DNA of 64,000 nucleotides from Chengkuizengella sediminis. GTDB lineage: Bacteria; Bacillota; Bacilli; Paenibacillales; KCTC-33759. The notes under the pieces are model-generated. The model did not search any database. It was not told the DNA's origin and saw only the letters and a program-made list of their open reading frames with translations. Position 1 is the first letter of the stretch, and each line of letters begins with the position of its first letter. Shown piece by piece: positions 52,875 through 64,000 of this stretch. Location of the stretch: NCBI RefSeq assembly GCF_010078385.1, contig NZ_SIJC01000010.1, positions 62,001 to 126,000 on the forward strand, written 5' to 3'. The position numbers and the translations under genes are program-made.

Positions 52875-54413
52875 TTATTTTTTAATAATTGATGTACCTG
52901 TCATTTCTTCAGGTTGTTTTAATTGTAATAGTTCTAGTAGGGTTGGTGCAATATCTGCCAATATCCCACCTTCTCTTAATGATACACTTTTATCTGTTAC
53001 GATCAATGGTACTGGGTTGGTTGTGTGTGCTGTATGAGGGCGTCCATTCTCATCAGTAATAACATCCGCATTACCATGATCTGCTGTAATGACTGCAGCT
53101 CCACCTTTTGCAAGGATTGCTTCAACGACTTTACCCAAACATTCATCCGTAGCTTCAACAGCCTTAATTGTAGGTTCTAATTTTCCCGAATGCCCAACCA
53201 TATCTGGATTCGCAAAATTTAATATAATGGCATCAAATTGATCAGATTCCACTTCTTTCACCACTGCATCCGCCAACTCATATGCACTCATCTCAGGTTG
53301 TAAATCATAGGTTGCTACCTTTGGTGAGTTAATTAACAAGCGCGTTTCACCAGGAAGTTCAACATCACGACCCCCACTAAAGAAAAACGTAACATGAGGA
53401 TATTTTTCTGTTTCAGCTGCTCTTAATTGTTTCTTATTATTTTGGGCCAAAACTTCTCCTAACGTATTATCCAAATCCTTCGGTTTATACGCAACATAAC
53501 CGCCAACGGTTTCACTAAACAATGTTAAACTTACATAATAAATATTTTCCGGAAAATGCTCCCCTCGGTCAAATCCACGGAAATCTTTATTTGTAAATAC
53601 TTGAGATAATTGAATGGCACGATCTGGTCTAAAATTTAAAAAGACAACGGCATCATTCGTTTCCACGAGTCCACGTGGATTATTGTCACGATCAACAATG
53701 ACTGTTGGCAATACAAATTCATCGTATACGGATTGTTCGTAAGATTCTGCAATCGCTTTGATCGGATCATGATATTTTGGCCCTTCACCATATACCATGG
53801 CACAATATGACTTCTCTACCCTGTCCCAGCGTTTATCACGATCCATTGCATAATAACGCCCTTGAACCGTTGCAATTTTCCCTACACCAATTTCACTTAT
53901 TTTCTTTAGCAATTCCTCCATGTAGGCTTTCGCACTATCCGGAGCTACATCACGACCATCTAAAAAGGCATGTATATATACATCGTCCAGACCTTCTTTT
54001 TTTGCCATCTTCAACATCGCGTATAGATGATTTTGGTGTGAATGAACTCCGCCATCTGAGAGAAGAGCATACAAATGCAATTTTCGATTGTTGTCTTTTG
54101 CATGTCGAACAGCTTTTAACAATGTTTCGTTTTCAAAAAATTCGCCTGTTTTTATAGATTTTGTAATACGTGTAAGATCCTGATAGACAGTTCTACCTGC
54201 TCCAATATTCAAATGTCCAACTTCTGAATTTCCCATCTGACCTTCAGGAAGCCCAACCGCTTCTCCAGCAGCTGTTAGTGTAGTATTTGGATATGTTACT
54301 AAGTAGCGATCATAATTCGGCTTGTTTGCTTGAGCTACCGCGTTACCTACTGTTTCATTTCGAAGTCCAAATCCATCCAAAATAATTAGTGCAACAGGTT
54401 TAGGTGCAGACAT
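52875..54413 (-). CDS. gpmI: 2,3-bisphosphoglycerate-independent phosphoglycerate mutase
   Basis: A 512-residue manganese enzyme that interconverts 3- and 2-phosphoglycerate. It belongs to the alkaline phosphatase superfamily: [15 protein letters not shown] near the start, the phospho-Ser in [15 protein letters not shown], and the metal site [21 protein letters not shown]. The ATG at 54413 begins one base after the tpiA stop codon (TAA T ATG), with GGGGG nine bases before it. This is tight operon coupling. Confidence 0.97.
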   Translation of the reverse strand: MSAPKPVALIILDGFGLRNETVGNAVAQANKPNYDRYLVTYPNTTLTAAGEAVGLPEGQMGNSEVGHLNIGAGRTVYQDLTRITKSIKTGEFFENETLLKAVRHAKDNNRKLHLYALLSDGGVHSHQNHLYAMLKMAKKEGLDDVYIHAFLDGRDVAPDSAKAYMEELLKKISEIGVGKIATVQGRYYAMDRDKRWDRVEKSYCAMVYGEGPKYHDPIKAIAESYEQSVYDEFVLPTVIVDRDNNPRGLVETNDAVVFLNFRPDRAIQLSQVFTNKDFRGFDRGEHFPENIYYVSLTLFSETVGGYVAYKPKDLDNTLGEVLAQNNKKQLRAAETEKYPHVTFFFSGGRDVELPGETRLLINSPKVATYDLQPEMSAYELADAVVKEVESDQFDAIILNFANPDMVGHSGKLEPTIKAVEATDECLGKVVEAILAKGGAAVITADHGNADVITDENGRPHTAHTTNPVPLIVTDKSVSLREGGILADIAPTLLELLQLKQPEEMTGTSIIKK

Positions 54414-54414
54414 A

Positions 54415-55182
<768 letters not shown>

Positions 55183-55203
55183 TTATATAATTTCATCTTA
55201 TTC

Positions 55204-56385
55204 TTACTTATCGTTCAAAGCAACAACACCTGGCAATGCTTTTCCTTCCATAAATTCAAGAGAAGCACCTCCACCTGTTGAAATATGATCCATTTTATCA
55301 GCAAAATCAAATTTCTCTACAGCCGCTGCAGAATCTCCTCCACCAATGACAGTGTAACCGGATGTTTCCGCACAAGCTTGTGCTACGGCTTTTGTACCGT
55401 GAGAAAAAGGTTGGATTTCAAACACACCCATTGGCCCATTCCATACGACTAATTTAGAATTCAAAATAATTTCTTTATATTTTTCTCGTGATTTTGGTCC
55501 GATATCTATGCCTTCCCAATCGGCTGGAATTTCATCTATATTCACGATTTGCGTATTTGCATCTGCACTGAAATCATCAGTCACAACAACATCAACTGGA
55601 AGGTGGAAATTTACACCTTTATCTTTCGCCTTTTGAATAAATTCTAAAGCTAGATCCAACTTCTCATTATCCACTAATGATTTACCAATCTCATTTCCTT
55701 GGGCTTTAATAAACGTATAAGCTAGTCCACCGCCGATGATAATGTCATCCGCAATTTCAATTAACTTATTAATAACGTCAATTTTATCTTTTACTTTTGC
55801 CCCACCCACAATCGCTGTGAATGGTCGCTCTGGATTATTTAATGCTTTCCCTAAAACTTCAAGCTCTTTTTCCATTAAAAATCCTGCAACTGCTGGGATG
55901 TGTTTGGCAATTCCTTCTGTTGAAGCATGCGCTCTATGAGCTGCTCCAAAAGCATCATTCACATATAAGTCTGCTAAATCAGCAAAAGCTTTGGCCAATT
56001 CAGGATCATTTTTTTCTTCACCCGCATAAAAACGAGTATTTTCTAATACAACAATATCCCCGTTATTTAATTGATCAATTTCGGCTTGAACCGCAGGTCC
56101 GAAAGCTTCATCTAATTTTTTTACTGGTTTTCCAATAAGCTTAGATAACCGTTCCGCAGCAGGTGTCAATCTCATTTCCTCAACTACATTACCTTTAGGA
56201 CGTCCTAAATGACTTGCAAGTATCACTTTTGCACCTTGCTCCACCAAGTGTTGAATGGTTGGCAATGTTGCACGAATACGTGTGTCATCTGTGATCCTTC
56301 CATCCTTCAAAGGCACATTAAAATCTACGCGTACAAAAACTTTTTTTCCATTTACATCTACATCACGAATACTTTGTTTATTCAT
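55204..56385 (-). CDS. pgk: Phosphoglycerate kinase
   Basis: A 393-residue two-domain kinase that makes ATP from 1,3-bisphosphoglycerate. It carries [14 protein letters not shown], the RTHxLGRP-type SHLGRPKG, the nucleotide loop GGAKVKDKI and the C-terminal [12 protein letters not shown]. Length is standard. It follows gap after 132 bases that include a hairpin, and precedes tpiA by 36 bases. Confidence 0.98.
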   Translation of the reverse strand: MNKQSIRDVDVNGKKVFVRVDFNVPLKDGRITDDTRIRATLPTIQHLVEQGAKVILASHLGRPKGNVVEEMRLTPAAERLSKLIGKPVKKLDEAFGPAVQAEIDQLNNGDIVVLENTRFYAGEEKNDPELAKAFADLADLYVNDAFGAAHRAHASTEGIAKHIPAVAGFLMEKELEVLGKALNNPERPFTAIVGGAKVKDKIDVINKLIEIADDIIIGGGLAYTFIKAQGNEIGKSLVDNEKLDLALEFIQKAKDKGVNFHLPVDVVVTDDFSADANTQIVNIDEIPADWEGIDIGPKSREKYKEIILNSKLVVWNGPMGVFEIQPFSHGTKAVAQACAETSGYTVIGGGDSAAAVEKFDFADKMDHISTGGGASLEFMEGKALPGVVALNDK

Positions 56386-56463
56386 AAAAAGTAAGCCTCC
56401 TTATGGTTTTATGTAACAAATACTCCTGCGTCTCATAGTTCTACCTAAAAAGAAAATTAGAAT

Positions 56464-56492
56464 GAGGAAAGAGGAGAAAATTTTTCTCCTCC
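56464..56492 (-). terminator. Possible partial terminator or processing hairpin between gap and pgk
   Basis: Minus strand GAGGAGAAAA / TTTTCTCCTC inverted repeat with almost no loop, followed by TTTCCTC. It could reduce read-through from gap into pgk. Confidence 0.45.
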
Positions 56493-56517
56493 TCCTATCA
56501 TATCTATTTAAATAATA

Positions 56518-58630
<2,113 letters not shown>

Positions 58631-58779
58631 ACGTGTTCACTCCAAATCAATTCATCCTGTATTAACATTCCGTAAAAACTCACCTTCTATTACGAATGGT
58701 TATAAAACTGAGAATACGTGATTGTAAATACTTAGCAGGTTTGATTAAATCTAAGTTGTAGTGAGTTGTTTCACTGCGT

Positions 58780-58817
58780 TGGACTTTATTTGTCCCATAT
58801 AATCATTTTAAGTCCCA
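58780..58817 (-). promoter_or_regulatory. CggR operator
   Basis: Minus strand carries two TGGGAC direct repeats 20 bases apart, at 58817 and 58797, the second continuing AAATAAAGTCCA. This matches the layout of the B. subtilis operator, CGGGAC repeated with GTCC ends, between promoter and cggR. Confidence 0.85.
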
Positions 58818-58861
58818 CTATGACAAAAAAATAAACAGCCATTTAAACAGCTTTCGAAATA

Positions 58862-58890
58862 ATTATACCTCTTTAGTGTAAGAATGTAAA
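58862..58890 (-). promoter_or_regulatory. Sigma-A promoter of the cggR-gap operon
   Basis: Minus strand TTTACA, 17-base spacer, TATAAT, located 45 bases upstream of the operator so that CggR would act as a roadblock. Confidence 0.85.
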
Positions 58891-58988
58891 GCTTATAAAC
58901 TCCATTATATATCCAAAAGTCACGAATTGAATGTATTGATTTTATGTTAGGTATATCATATAATAGCAAGTACTGTGTACTTTTATTT

Positions 58989-59063
58989 GCGCTCGTGGTC
59001 CAATGGATATGACGCAGGTCTCCGGAACCTGAGATCGAGGTTCAATTCCTCGCGAGCGCGCCA
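58989..59063 (+). tRNA. tRNA-Arg (anticodon CCG)
   Basis: A 75-nt tRNA. The acceptor stem is GCGCTCG / CGAGCGC with discriminator G and encoded CCA. The anticodon arm is CAGGT CTCCGGA ACCTG, giving CCG for CGG codons. The T arm is GAGG TTCAATT CCTC. A single tRNA-Arg gene next to clpP is also found in B. subtilis. Confidence 0.95.
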
Positions 59064-59092
59064 TAAATATGAATCATTTTTTTTGATCTTTG

Positions 59093-59109
59093 TTTGACCT
59101 TTCTTGACC
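59093..59109. promoter_or_regulatory. CtsR box of clpP
   Basis: TTTGACC TTT CTTGACC is the heptad direct repeat bound by CtsR (complement of GGTCAAA NAN GGTCAAA, one mismatch). It overlaps a -35 candidate TTGACC (59104) with TATGAT at 59128. Confidence 0.85.
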
Positions 59110-59186
59110 TTTGGTGTGCTTTTAAGTTATGATGTATACTACATGATATTTAAAAATTCATTTCAATAAATTGGGAGGTATATTTT

Positions 59187-59771
59187 ATGAATTACGTACC
59201 TATGGTTGTCGAACAATCTAATCGTGGAGAACGTGCATATGATATTTATTCAAGGCTTCTTAAAGACCGCATTATTTTTCTCGGAAGTCCCGTAAATGAT
59301 GTCGTTTCTAATTCCATCATTGCACAAATGTTATTTTTAGCATCTGATGATCCTGACAAAGATATTAGTTTATATATTAATAGTCCTGGTGGTTCCATTA
59401 CTGCGGGAATGGCTATTTTTGATACGATGCAGTTTATTAAACCAGACGTTTCTACAATCTGTGTTGGTATGGCAGCATCTATGGGAGCTTTCCTATTAGC
59501 TGCTGGTGAAAAAGGTAAACGTTATGCTTTACCTAATAGTGAAGTTATGATTCACCAACCTCTTGGTGGTGCTGAAGGTCAAGCGAGTGATATTGAAATC
59601 AGAGCGAAAAGAATAGTAAATATGAAAGACAAATTAAATCGTATTTTAGCTGATCGTTCAGGTCAAACTTTAAAGAAAATTCAAAAAGATACTGACCGTG
59701 ATTACTTTATGAGTGCGGATGAAGCTAAGGAATATGGTCTAATTGATGAAGTAATTGAAAAAGTAAAATAA
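59187..59771 (+). CDS. clpP: ATP-dependent Clp protease proteolytic subunit
   Basis: A 194-residue serine protease that assembles as a 14-mer and is fed by ClpX, ClpC or ClpE. The catalytic triad is Ser98 ([10 protein letters not shown]), His123 (VMIHQPLGG) and Asp172. The start [20 protein letters not shown] is canonical, after TGGGAGG. A CtsR box predicts heat-stress control. With tmRNA and SmpB nearby it provides the end point of tagged-protein disposal. Confidence 0.98.
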   Translation: MNYVPMVVEQSNRGERAYDIYSRLLKDRIIFLGSPVNDVVSNSIIAQMLFLASDDPDKDISLYINSPGGSITAGMAIFDTMQFIKPDVSTICVGMAASMGAFLLAAGEKGKRYALPNSEVMIHQPLGGAEGQASDIEIRAKRIVNMKDKLNRILADRSGQTLKKIQKDTDRDYFMSADEAKEYGLIDEVIEKVK

Positions 59772-59786
59772 ATCATAATAACTTAC

Positions 59787-59820
59787 AAAACAGACCGTTC
59801 TTAATAGAACGGTCTGTTTT
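59787..59820. terminator. Terminator of clpP
   Basis: AAAACAGACCGTTC / GAACGGTCTGTTTT perfect 14-bp stem with T-rich ends on both strands. It also serves the convergent SIMPL gene. Confidence 0.9.
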
Positions 59821-59867
59821 AGTTACGAAGCCTTTTTTCACTTTTTGTAATGTTATTTTGGGGTATT

Positions 59868-60620
59868 TTAAAAGTCGTATTGCACTGTTACTTGTGTTGT
59901 AATACTAATCTGACCAGTTGATATAGAAGTAGATGAGTCTTCAGCGGCATATAATTTAGCAGTAGCACCACCAAGAGGACTGATAGATACACCTCGACCT
60001 TGAACCACATTTACTATGCCTTTGATCGATTTATTTTCAGTTTTTGCAATCGTAGTTGCTTTTTCCTTTGCATTTGCCATCGCTTTTTCAATCGCTTCTA
60101 ATTCATACTCATCTGATTTTTCTGTTCCGAACTGGATATTGTCCACACGGTTTACACCCGCTTTAGTTAAATCATCTACTAATTTACCAATCTCATCTAT
60201 CTCTCTATATGTGATTTGTAGAGTATGGCTTGTTTTGTAACCTAACAATTTTGGTGCTTCATCCTGTATATACTGATATTCTGGTTGAACATTAAACCTT
60301 GTTGTTTTCACATCTTCTTTTTTAAACTTATATGTGTCGTACAACACTTTCTCAACATTTGCCATAATTTTTGCATTTTCATCCTGTGATTTTTTAGCTG
60401 TGTCTGCTTTTGTTTCAACTGTAACTTGAACATAAGCTACGTCAGGTTCTACCATAATTTCTCCGTTACCTGTCACTGTGATTGTATGGCTCTTTGTCTG
60501 ACCTTCCTGTGCCTCTACACTTCCCTTTACATTAGTAGATTGGAAAAAACCTACCCAAGCTGCTGCAGCCAACACTATGCTTAGTGCAATAATAGAAATT
60601 CTTTTTTTTGTGATTTGCAT
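59868..60620 (-). CDS. SIMPL domain protein (DUF541), copy 1
   Basis: A 250-residue exported protein. An N-terminal membrane/signal helix (about residues 8-25) is followed by the SIMPL domain (ITVTGNGEIMVEPDVAYVQVTVETKADTAKKSQDENAKIM ... GVNRVDNIQF). SIMPL proteins such as B. subtilis YvdM-like or E. coli YggE are periplasmic or wall-side oligomers with protective roles; the mechanism is unclear. It is paralogous to the gene at 60745 and lies 124 bases after it. Confidence 0.9.
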   Translation of the reverse strand: MQITKKRISIIALSIVLAAAAWVGFFQSTNVKGSVEAQEGQTKSHTITVTGNGEIMVEPDVAYVQVTVETKADTAKKSQDENAKIMANVEKVLYDTYKFKKEDVKTTRFNVQPEYQYIQDEAPKLLGYKTSHTLQITYREIDEIGKLVDDLTKAGVNRVDNIQFGTEKSDEYELEAIEKAMANAKEKATTIAKTENKSIKGIVNVVQGRGVSISPLGGATAKLYAAEDSSTSISTGQISITTQVTVQYDF

Positions 60621-60744
60621 CTTTAATCTCTCCTTTAGAATGAACTTTTATCTTATTTTTAACAAATATCTTTTCATTATGATCTCGGCCCCGCAAAAGT
60701 AATAGAATTATTCTACCGAGATTCACCTCACTTTTGTGGGTGTA

Positions 60745-61500
60745 TTAAAATTCATATTGTACACTAACATTCGTAGTGATTTTTATTTGTCCACTAGATA
60801 TGGACGTATTGTTATTATCCATTGAAAATTCTGCTTCTGTTAATGCATATGGAGAAATCGGATTGCTAAAAGTAGGGTTTCCTTGAACGACATGAATGAT
60901 GCCTTTGATATTTTTATTTTCCGCTTTGGCAATCACTTCAGCTTTCTTCTTCGCATTCTTCATTGCCTTTTCAATCGCAGCTAATTCATATTCATCTGAT
61001 TTTTCAGTATCAAATTGAATGTTGTCTACTCGATTTACGCCTGCTTTTGTTAAGTCATCCAGCAATTTTCCAATTTGTTGTATATCTCTATAAGTAATTT
61101 TCAAAGAATGATTTGTTTCATAACCTAATAATACTGGTGCCTGGTTCTCTTTGTACTGATACTTTGGATAAACATTAAATCTAATGGTTTGTATATCTTC
61201 TTTTTTGAGTTTAAACGTATCAGATATGACGTTCTCTACTTCTTTCACTATCTTGGCATTTTCCTCTTGTGAATTTTTGGCTGTATCCCCCTTTGTTTCA
61301 ATTGCCACTGTTACGAAGGCAACATCAGGTTCGACTGTAAGCTCACCGTTACCAGAAACCGTTATCGAATTACTATTAGTCGTTTGAGTTTCTTCAGCTT
61401 GAACCTTTCCATTTCCTTCTGAGATTTGTAAAATGATAAACCAAGTCATCGTAGCTAAAATGAAGGTAAAAACCAATATGGACAACCGCTTCATCGTCAT
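60745..61500 (-). CDS. SIMPL domain protein (DUF541), copy 2
   Basis: A 251-residue paralogue of the neighbour, with the same signal helix and the same blocks (ITVSGNGELTVEPDVAFVTVAIETKGDTAKNSQEENAKIV, LTKAGVNRVDNIQFDTEKSDEYEL). The two are alike over their whole length, so they come from tandem duplication. The C-terminal part (GNPTFSNPISPYALTEAEFS) diverges most. The ATG at 61500 has GAGGGG about 12 bases upstream; the one at 61512 abuts that site. An imperfect inverted repeat lies between the copies (60693-60740). Confidence 0.9.
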   Translation of the reverse strand: MTMKRLSILVFTFILATMTWFIILQISEGNGKVQAEETQTTNSNSITVSGNGELTVEPDVAFVTVAIETKGDTAKNSQEENAKIVKEVENVISDTFKLKKEDIQTIRFNVYPKYQYKENQAPVLLGYETNHSLKITYRDIQQIGKLLDDLTKAGVNRVDNIQFDTEKSDEYELAAIEKAMKNAKKKAEVIAKAENKNIKGIIHVVQGNPTFSNPISPYALTEAEFSMDNNNTSISSGQIKITTNVSVQYEF

Positions 61501-61625
61501 ATAAAAAAACATCCCCTCTTATTAAGACTCTTCTCAAACAATTAGACGATACATGGAAACAAAAGGTTGCAGTTTTAAAAGAGAAGAAGAGAAAATTAAA
61601 TTCGTGGCTTTATTTTGTATAAAAG

Positions 61626-61671
61626 TAAAAAACCAGCATTCAAGCTTCCTAAGAAGAAGCTAAACACTGGC
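61626..61671 (-). terminator. Intrinsic terminator of the whiA/HPr-like unit
   Basis: Minus strand CCAG...AGCTTC / GAAGCT...CTGG long stem with an interior bulge, followed by six T. Confidence 0.85.
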
Positions 61672-61690
61672 TTGCATTGTTTATGATTCA

Positions 61691-61960
61691 TTACTGAGTT
61701 TCTAATTCTTCCTTACTGCATAAATCAACTAGAGCGTTTACAGCTAGTTCTGCATCAGAACCTTCAGCGCTAATATTAATTTCCGTACCTGAACTAATAG
61801 CTAAACTCATAATTCCCATAATACTTTTTGCATTTACTTTTTTATCATCTTTTTCTACAAAAATTTCTGAAGAAAACTTATTAGCTTCTTGTACAAACAA
61901 TGCAGCTGGTCTTGCATGAAGTCCTGTTTTTAACTTTACAACGACTGGGTGATTAACCAT
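61691..61960 (-). CDS. HPr/Crh family protein carrying both His15 and Ser46
   Basis: An 89-residue protein in the crh position after yvcK and whiA. Counting from the ATG at 61960, residue 15 is His (KTGLHARPAALFVQ) and residue 46 is Ser (NAKSIMGIMSL). His15 is the PTS phosphorylation site of HPr, and Ser46 is the HPr-kinase site used to bind CcpA. True Crh has Gln15. It could therefore act in both sugar transport and carbon catabolite control. The upstream frame has TTG; I chose ATG because it gives the exact family numbering. The gene symbol is left blank because HPr and Crh cannot be separated here. Confidence 0.92.
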   Translation of the reverse strand: MVNHPVVVKLKTGLHARPAALFVQEANKFSSEIFVEKDDKKVNAKSIMGIMSLAISSGTEINISAEGSDAELAVNALVDLCSKEELETQ

Positions 61961-62072
61961 TAACCTCAATACCCCCTATACTACTTCTATAAATATTTAT
62001 ATTATACCACTATTAACGTTTTAATTCTATAAAGAAAACCTCTTAATAAAGCCTTCTCAAAGAGATATGAAA

Positions 62073-63008
62073 TCAATTCCTAATCTGCTCCGCTATCTTA
62101 TCAATCTTTCTTAAGCGATGATTTACTCCTGATTTACTAACCTTATCTCTTAAAAGTTCACCTAACTCTGTTAAATTTAAATCTGGATGCTGTAATCTTA
62201 ATTCTGCAACTTCCCTCAATTTATCTGGTAAATGATCCAAACCCATTGTTTCTTGAATCAGTTTGATATTATCTATTTGTCTCATTGCAGCACCAATCGT
62301 TTTATTAAGATTAGCTGTCTCACAGTTCACCAGCCTATTCACTGAATTGCGCATATCTCTCATAATCCGAACATCTTCAAATTTGAGCAAAGCTTGGTGA
62401 GCACCGATTATATTTAACAAATAAATGATCTTCTCCCCTTCTTTGATGTAAAAAATGAATCCTTTTTTCCTTTCAATACATCTAGCGTTTAAATCAAATT
62501 CATTTGCTAAATCACAAAGAGCATTACAATGATCCTCATACATTGAAGCAATTTCAAGATGATACGAAGAGCCTTCTGGATTATTAACTGACCCCGCTGC
62601 AAGAAAAGCACCTCTTAAGTATGCTCTTTTACAGCATGTATCTTGAATGATTTGTTGATCAATGTTCGTTTTAAAAATAAACCCTTCTGATACAATTCTC
62701 AGATCAGACAATAGTGACTGAACTTGATCAGGTATTCGAACAATATAAACATTATTTTTCTTCAACCGCATTTTCTTTTGAACTAAAATTTCAGTATGAA
62801 TGTTAAATTGTTTTTTTATTAAAGAATACATTCTCCTAGCTATTGCTGCATTCTCAGTTAAAATATCCAATACCACTCTCTGATTGGTTATTTTAATCGT
62901 TCCATTCATACGAATTAGTGCTGAAAGCTCAGCCATCGCACAGCAGCGATCTACTTCAATCAACGTTAGTTCTTTTTTCGTTTGTGCCGCAAAGGACAAA
63001 CGAATCAC
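62073..63008 (-). CDS. whiA: DNA-binding protein WhiA
   Basis: A 311-residue protein. The N-terminal LAGLIDADG-like fold without nuclease residues (about residues 15-190, with [27 protein letters not shown]) is followed by a C-terminal helix-turn-helix (about 225-310, [23 protein letters not shown]). In Bacillus it affects chromosome segregation and cell division. The start overlaps yvcK by four bases (GTGA/ATGA type), in the conserved rapZ-yvcK-whiA order. Confidence 0.95.
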   Translation of the reverse strand: MIRLSFAAQTKKELTLIEVDRCCAMAELSALIRMNGTIKITNQRVVLDILTENAAIARRMYSLIKKQFNIHTEILVQKKMRLKKNNVYIVRIPDQVQSLLSDLRIVSEGFIFKTNIDQQIIQDTCCKRAYLRGAFLAAGSVNNPEGSSYHLEIASMYEDHCNALCDLANEFDLNARCIERKKGFIFYIKEGEKIIYLLNIIGAHQALLKFEDVRIMRDMRNSVNRLVNCETANLNKTIGAAMRQIDNIKLIQETMGLDHLPDKLREVAELRLQHPDLNLTELGELLRDKVSKSGVNHRLRKIDKIAEQIRN

Positions 63009-63982
63009 CTCTTCCTTGACAACCCACGTTCAACTAATTGATAAATATGCATGCTCAGTTTTTCAGCATCATGCCGTAAATAAGTTCGATATAACACAAG
63101 TTTGTCAGATATGACTTCAAAACCGTTTTTTAAAATCTCATCTAAATCTACTTTTACTGGTAAGGCACCTTTTTCTGCATACTTTTGTTGAACATGTGAT
63201 GGAATTTCTTCATTGTTTACAATGACATAGTCAAAAATATGATACCCCATATGCTGATAAATAGCCTGTAAGTGATCGTTTACCGTATAATTATCTGTTT
63301 CTCCTGGTTGTGTCATTACATTGCTGACGTATATTTTAACAGCAGTAGATTGATCAATCGTATCCGCAATTTGAGGAACTAATAGATTAGGAATGATACT
63401 AGTATATAAGCTTCCAGGCCCGATCAAAATGGCATCTGCTTCCTTAATCGCTTCAATTGCCTCCAGCAAAGGAGTAACTTCACTTTTTTCAATAAAAACC
63501 TTCTTTATCTTTTTTCCCACTTTTGGGATTTGAGATTCCCCAACAATAATACTACCATCTTCCATCTCTGCCTTTAAAACAATGGCTTGACCAGAAGCAG
63601 GTAGCACTCTTCCTCTAACAGCTAAAACCCTACTTAGTTCTTTTATACCCGTGACAAAATCACCAGTAATATCTGTCATAGCAGCAAGAATTAAATTACC
63701 TACACTATGACCTGCAAGCCCTGTCCCAGTGGTAAAGCGATGAGATAATACTTGAGAAAGTATGGGTTCAGCATCTGCTAAGGCTGTTATAACATTCCTA
63801 ATATCACCTGGTGGAGGAATTTGTAGTTCAGATCTTAGAATGCCTGAACTCCCACCATCATCAGCTACAGTAACAATGGCTGTAATATCTAGAGGTTTCT
63901 TTTTCAAACCTCTTAACATAACAGAAAGACCTGTACCGCCACCTATGACAACAATTTTAGGAAGCTCTAAGTTACTATCCAT
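63005..63982 (-). CDS. yvcK: YvcK family gluconeogenesis factor (UDP-GlcNAc-binding)
   Basis: A 325-residue CofD-like protein with the dinucleotide-type start [29 protein letters not shown] and the [14 protein letters not shown] motif. It binds UDP-N-acetylglucosamine, is needed for growth on gluconeogenic carbon, and localises cell-wall synthesis. It is coupled to whiA by a four-base overlap. A run of eight G ends six bases before the ATG and would serve as the ribosome binding site. rapZ should lie just outside the window. Confidence 0.95.
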   Translation of the reverse strand: MDSNLELPKIVVIGGGTGLSVMLRGLKKKPLDITAIVTVADDGGSSGILRSELQIPPPGDIRNVITALADAEPILSQVLSHRFTTGTGLAGHSVGNLILAAMTDITGDFVTGIKELSRVLAVRGRVLPASGQAIVLKAEMEDGSIIVGESQIPKVGKKIKKVFIEKSEVTPLLEAIEAIKEADAILIGPGSLYTSIIPNLLVPQIADTIDQSTAVKIYVSNVMTQPGETDNYTVNDHLQAIYQHMGYHIFDYVIVNNEEIPSHVQQKYAEKGALPVKVDLDEILKNGFEVISDKLVLYRTYLRHDAEKLSMHIYQLVERGLSRKR

Positions 63983-64000
63983 TTAAGCCCCCCCCAACTA

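Noticed and set aside
53777-54157. 126-codon plus-strand frame opposite gpmI
   Set aside because: Antisense shadow rich in His, Leu and Pro; gpmI is fully conserved on the other strand.
55821-56138. 105-codon plus-strand frame opposite pgk
   Set aside because: Antisense shadow with no start signal.
63984-63991. Run of eight G before yvcK as a phase-variable tract
   Set aside because: It lies where a ribosome binding site is expected and outside any reading frame that I can see; the upstream gene is beyond the window.

Overview
The window looks like a housekeeping stretch of an AT-rich, spore-forming, flagellated Gram-positive chromosome (Bacillales). The evidence is an alpha/beta-type spore protein, DegS-DegU, ComFA/ComFC, CsrA-FliW-flagellin, a CggR-controlled glycolytic operon, the WhiA-YvcK pair with a Crh-like HPr, and a long-form ribosome hibernation factor. 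The gene order resembles the secA-to-clpP sector of Bacillus subtilis. The stalk-type copper-amine-oxidase-like domains, the GT2-like mini-protein beside degSU and the tmRNA tag suggest Paenibacillaceae or a close relative; that last step is inference. Nearly all genes lie on the minus strand.

Layout, left to right. Positions 1-6600: start of argC, a YitT-family membrane protein, prfB with its programmed frameshift, secA, hpf, and a coiled-coil mini-protein, with a cluster of DnaA boxes upstream of hpf. Positions 6640-16020: a flagellar block in transcription units yvyF-flgM-flgN-flgK-flgL-yviE, fliW-csrA, hag and flaG-fliD-fliS-fliT, with three readable sigma-D promoters and a CsrA-type hairpin in the hag leader. 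Positions 16021-24400: a putative small RNA or leader, a NagZ-like lipoprotein, comFC, comFA, degU and degS. Positions 24500-40200: a secreted phosphodiester glycosidase, metK, a spore protein, and an accessory zone of regulators, acetyltransferases, an L,D-transpeptidase, a metallo-hydrolase, a sulfurtransferase, an oxidoreductase, a LOG pseudogene and a secreted RsiV-like protein. Positions 40200-47000: noncoding repeats, fabF under a FapR-type box, a PadR/hydrolase pair, an MBOAT/DHHW acyl-transfer cassette and ssrA (tmRNA). Positions 47160-58900: smpB, rnr, secG, a TIM-barrel isomerase, and eno-gpmI-tpiA-pgk-gap-cggR with a CggR operator. Positions 58989-63982: tRNA-Arg, clpP with a CtsR box, two SIMPL proteins, a Crh-like HPr that carries His15, whiA and yvcK.

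How it works together. SmpB, tmRNA, RNase R and ClpP form the trans-translation and clean-up machinery within 13 kb. FliW, CsrA and flagellin form the homeostatic loop that matches flagellin translation to secretion. CggR senses glycolytic flux, while YvcK and the HPr-like protein link carbon supply to the cell envelope. I found no prophage, CRISPR array, complete insertion sequence or obvious new defence system. The most worthwhile leads are regulatory: the DnaA-box cluster, CsrA-like hairpins in front of comFA, the structured RNA in front of the flagellar operon, the repeat cluster before fabF, an L,D-transpeptidase without a standard start codon, and the His15 Crh-position protein.
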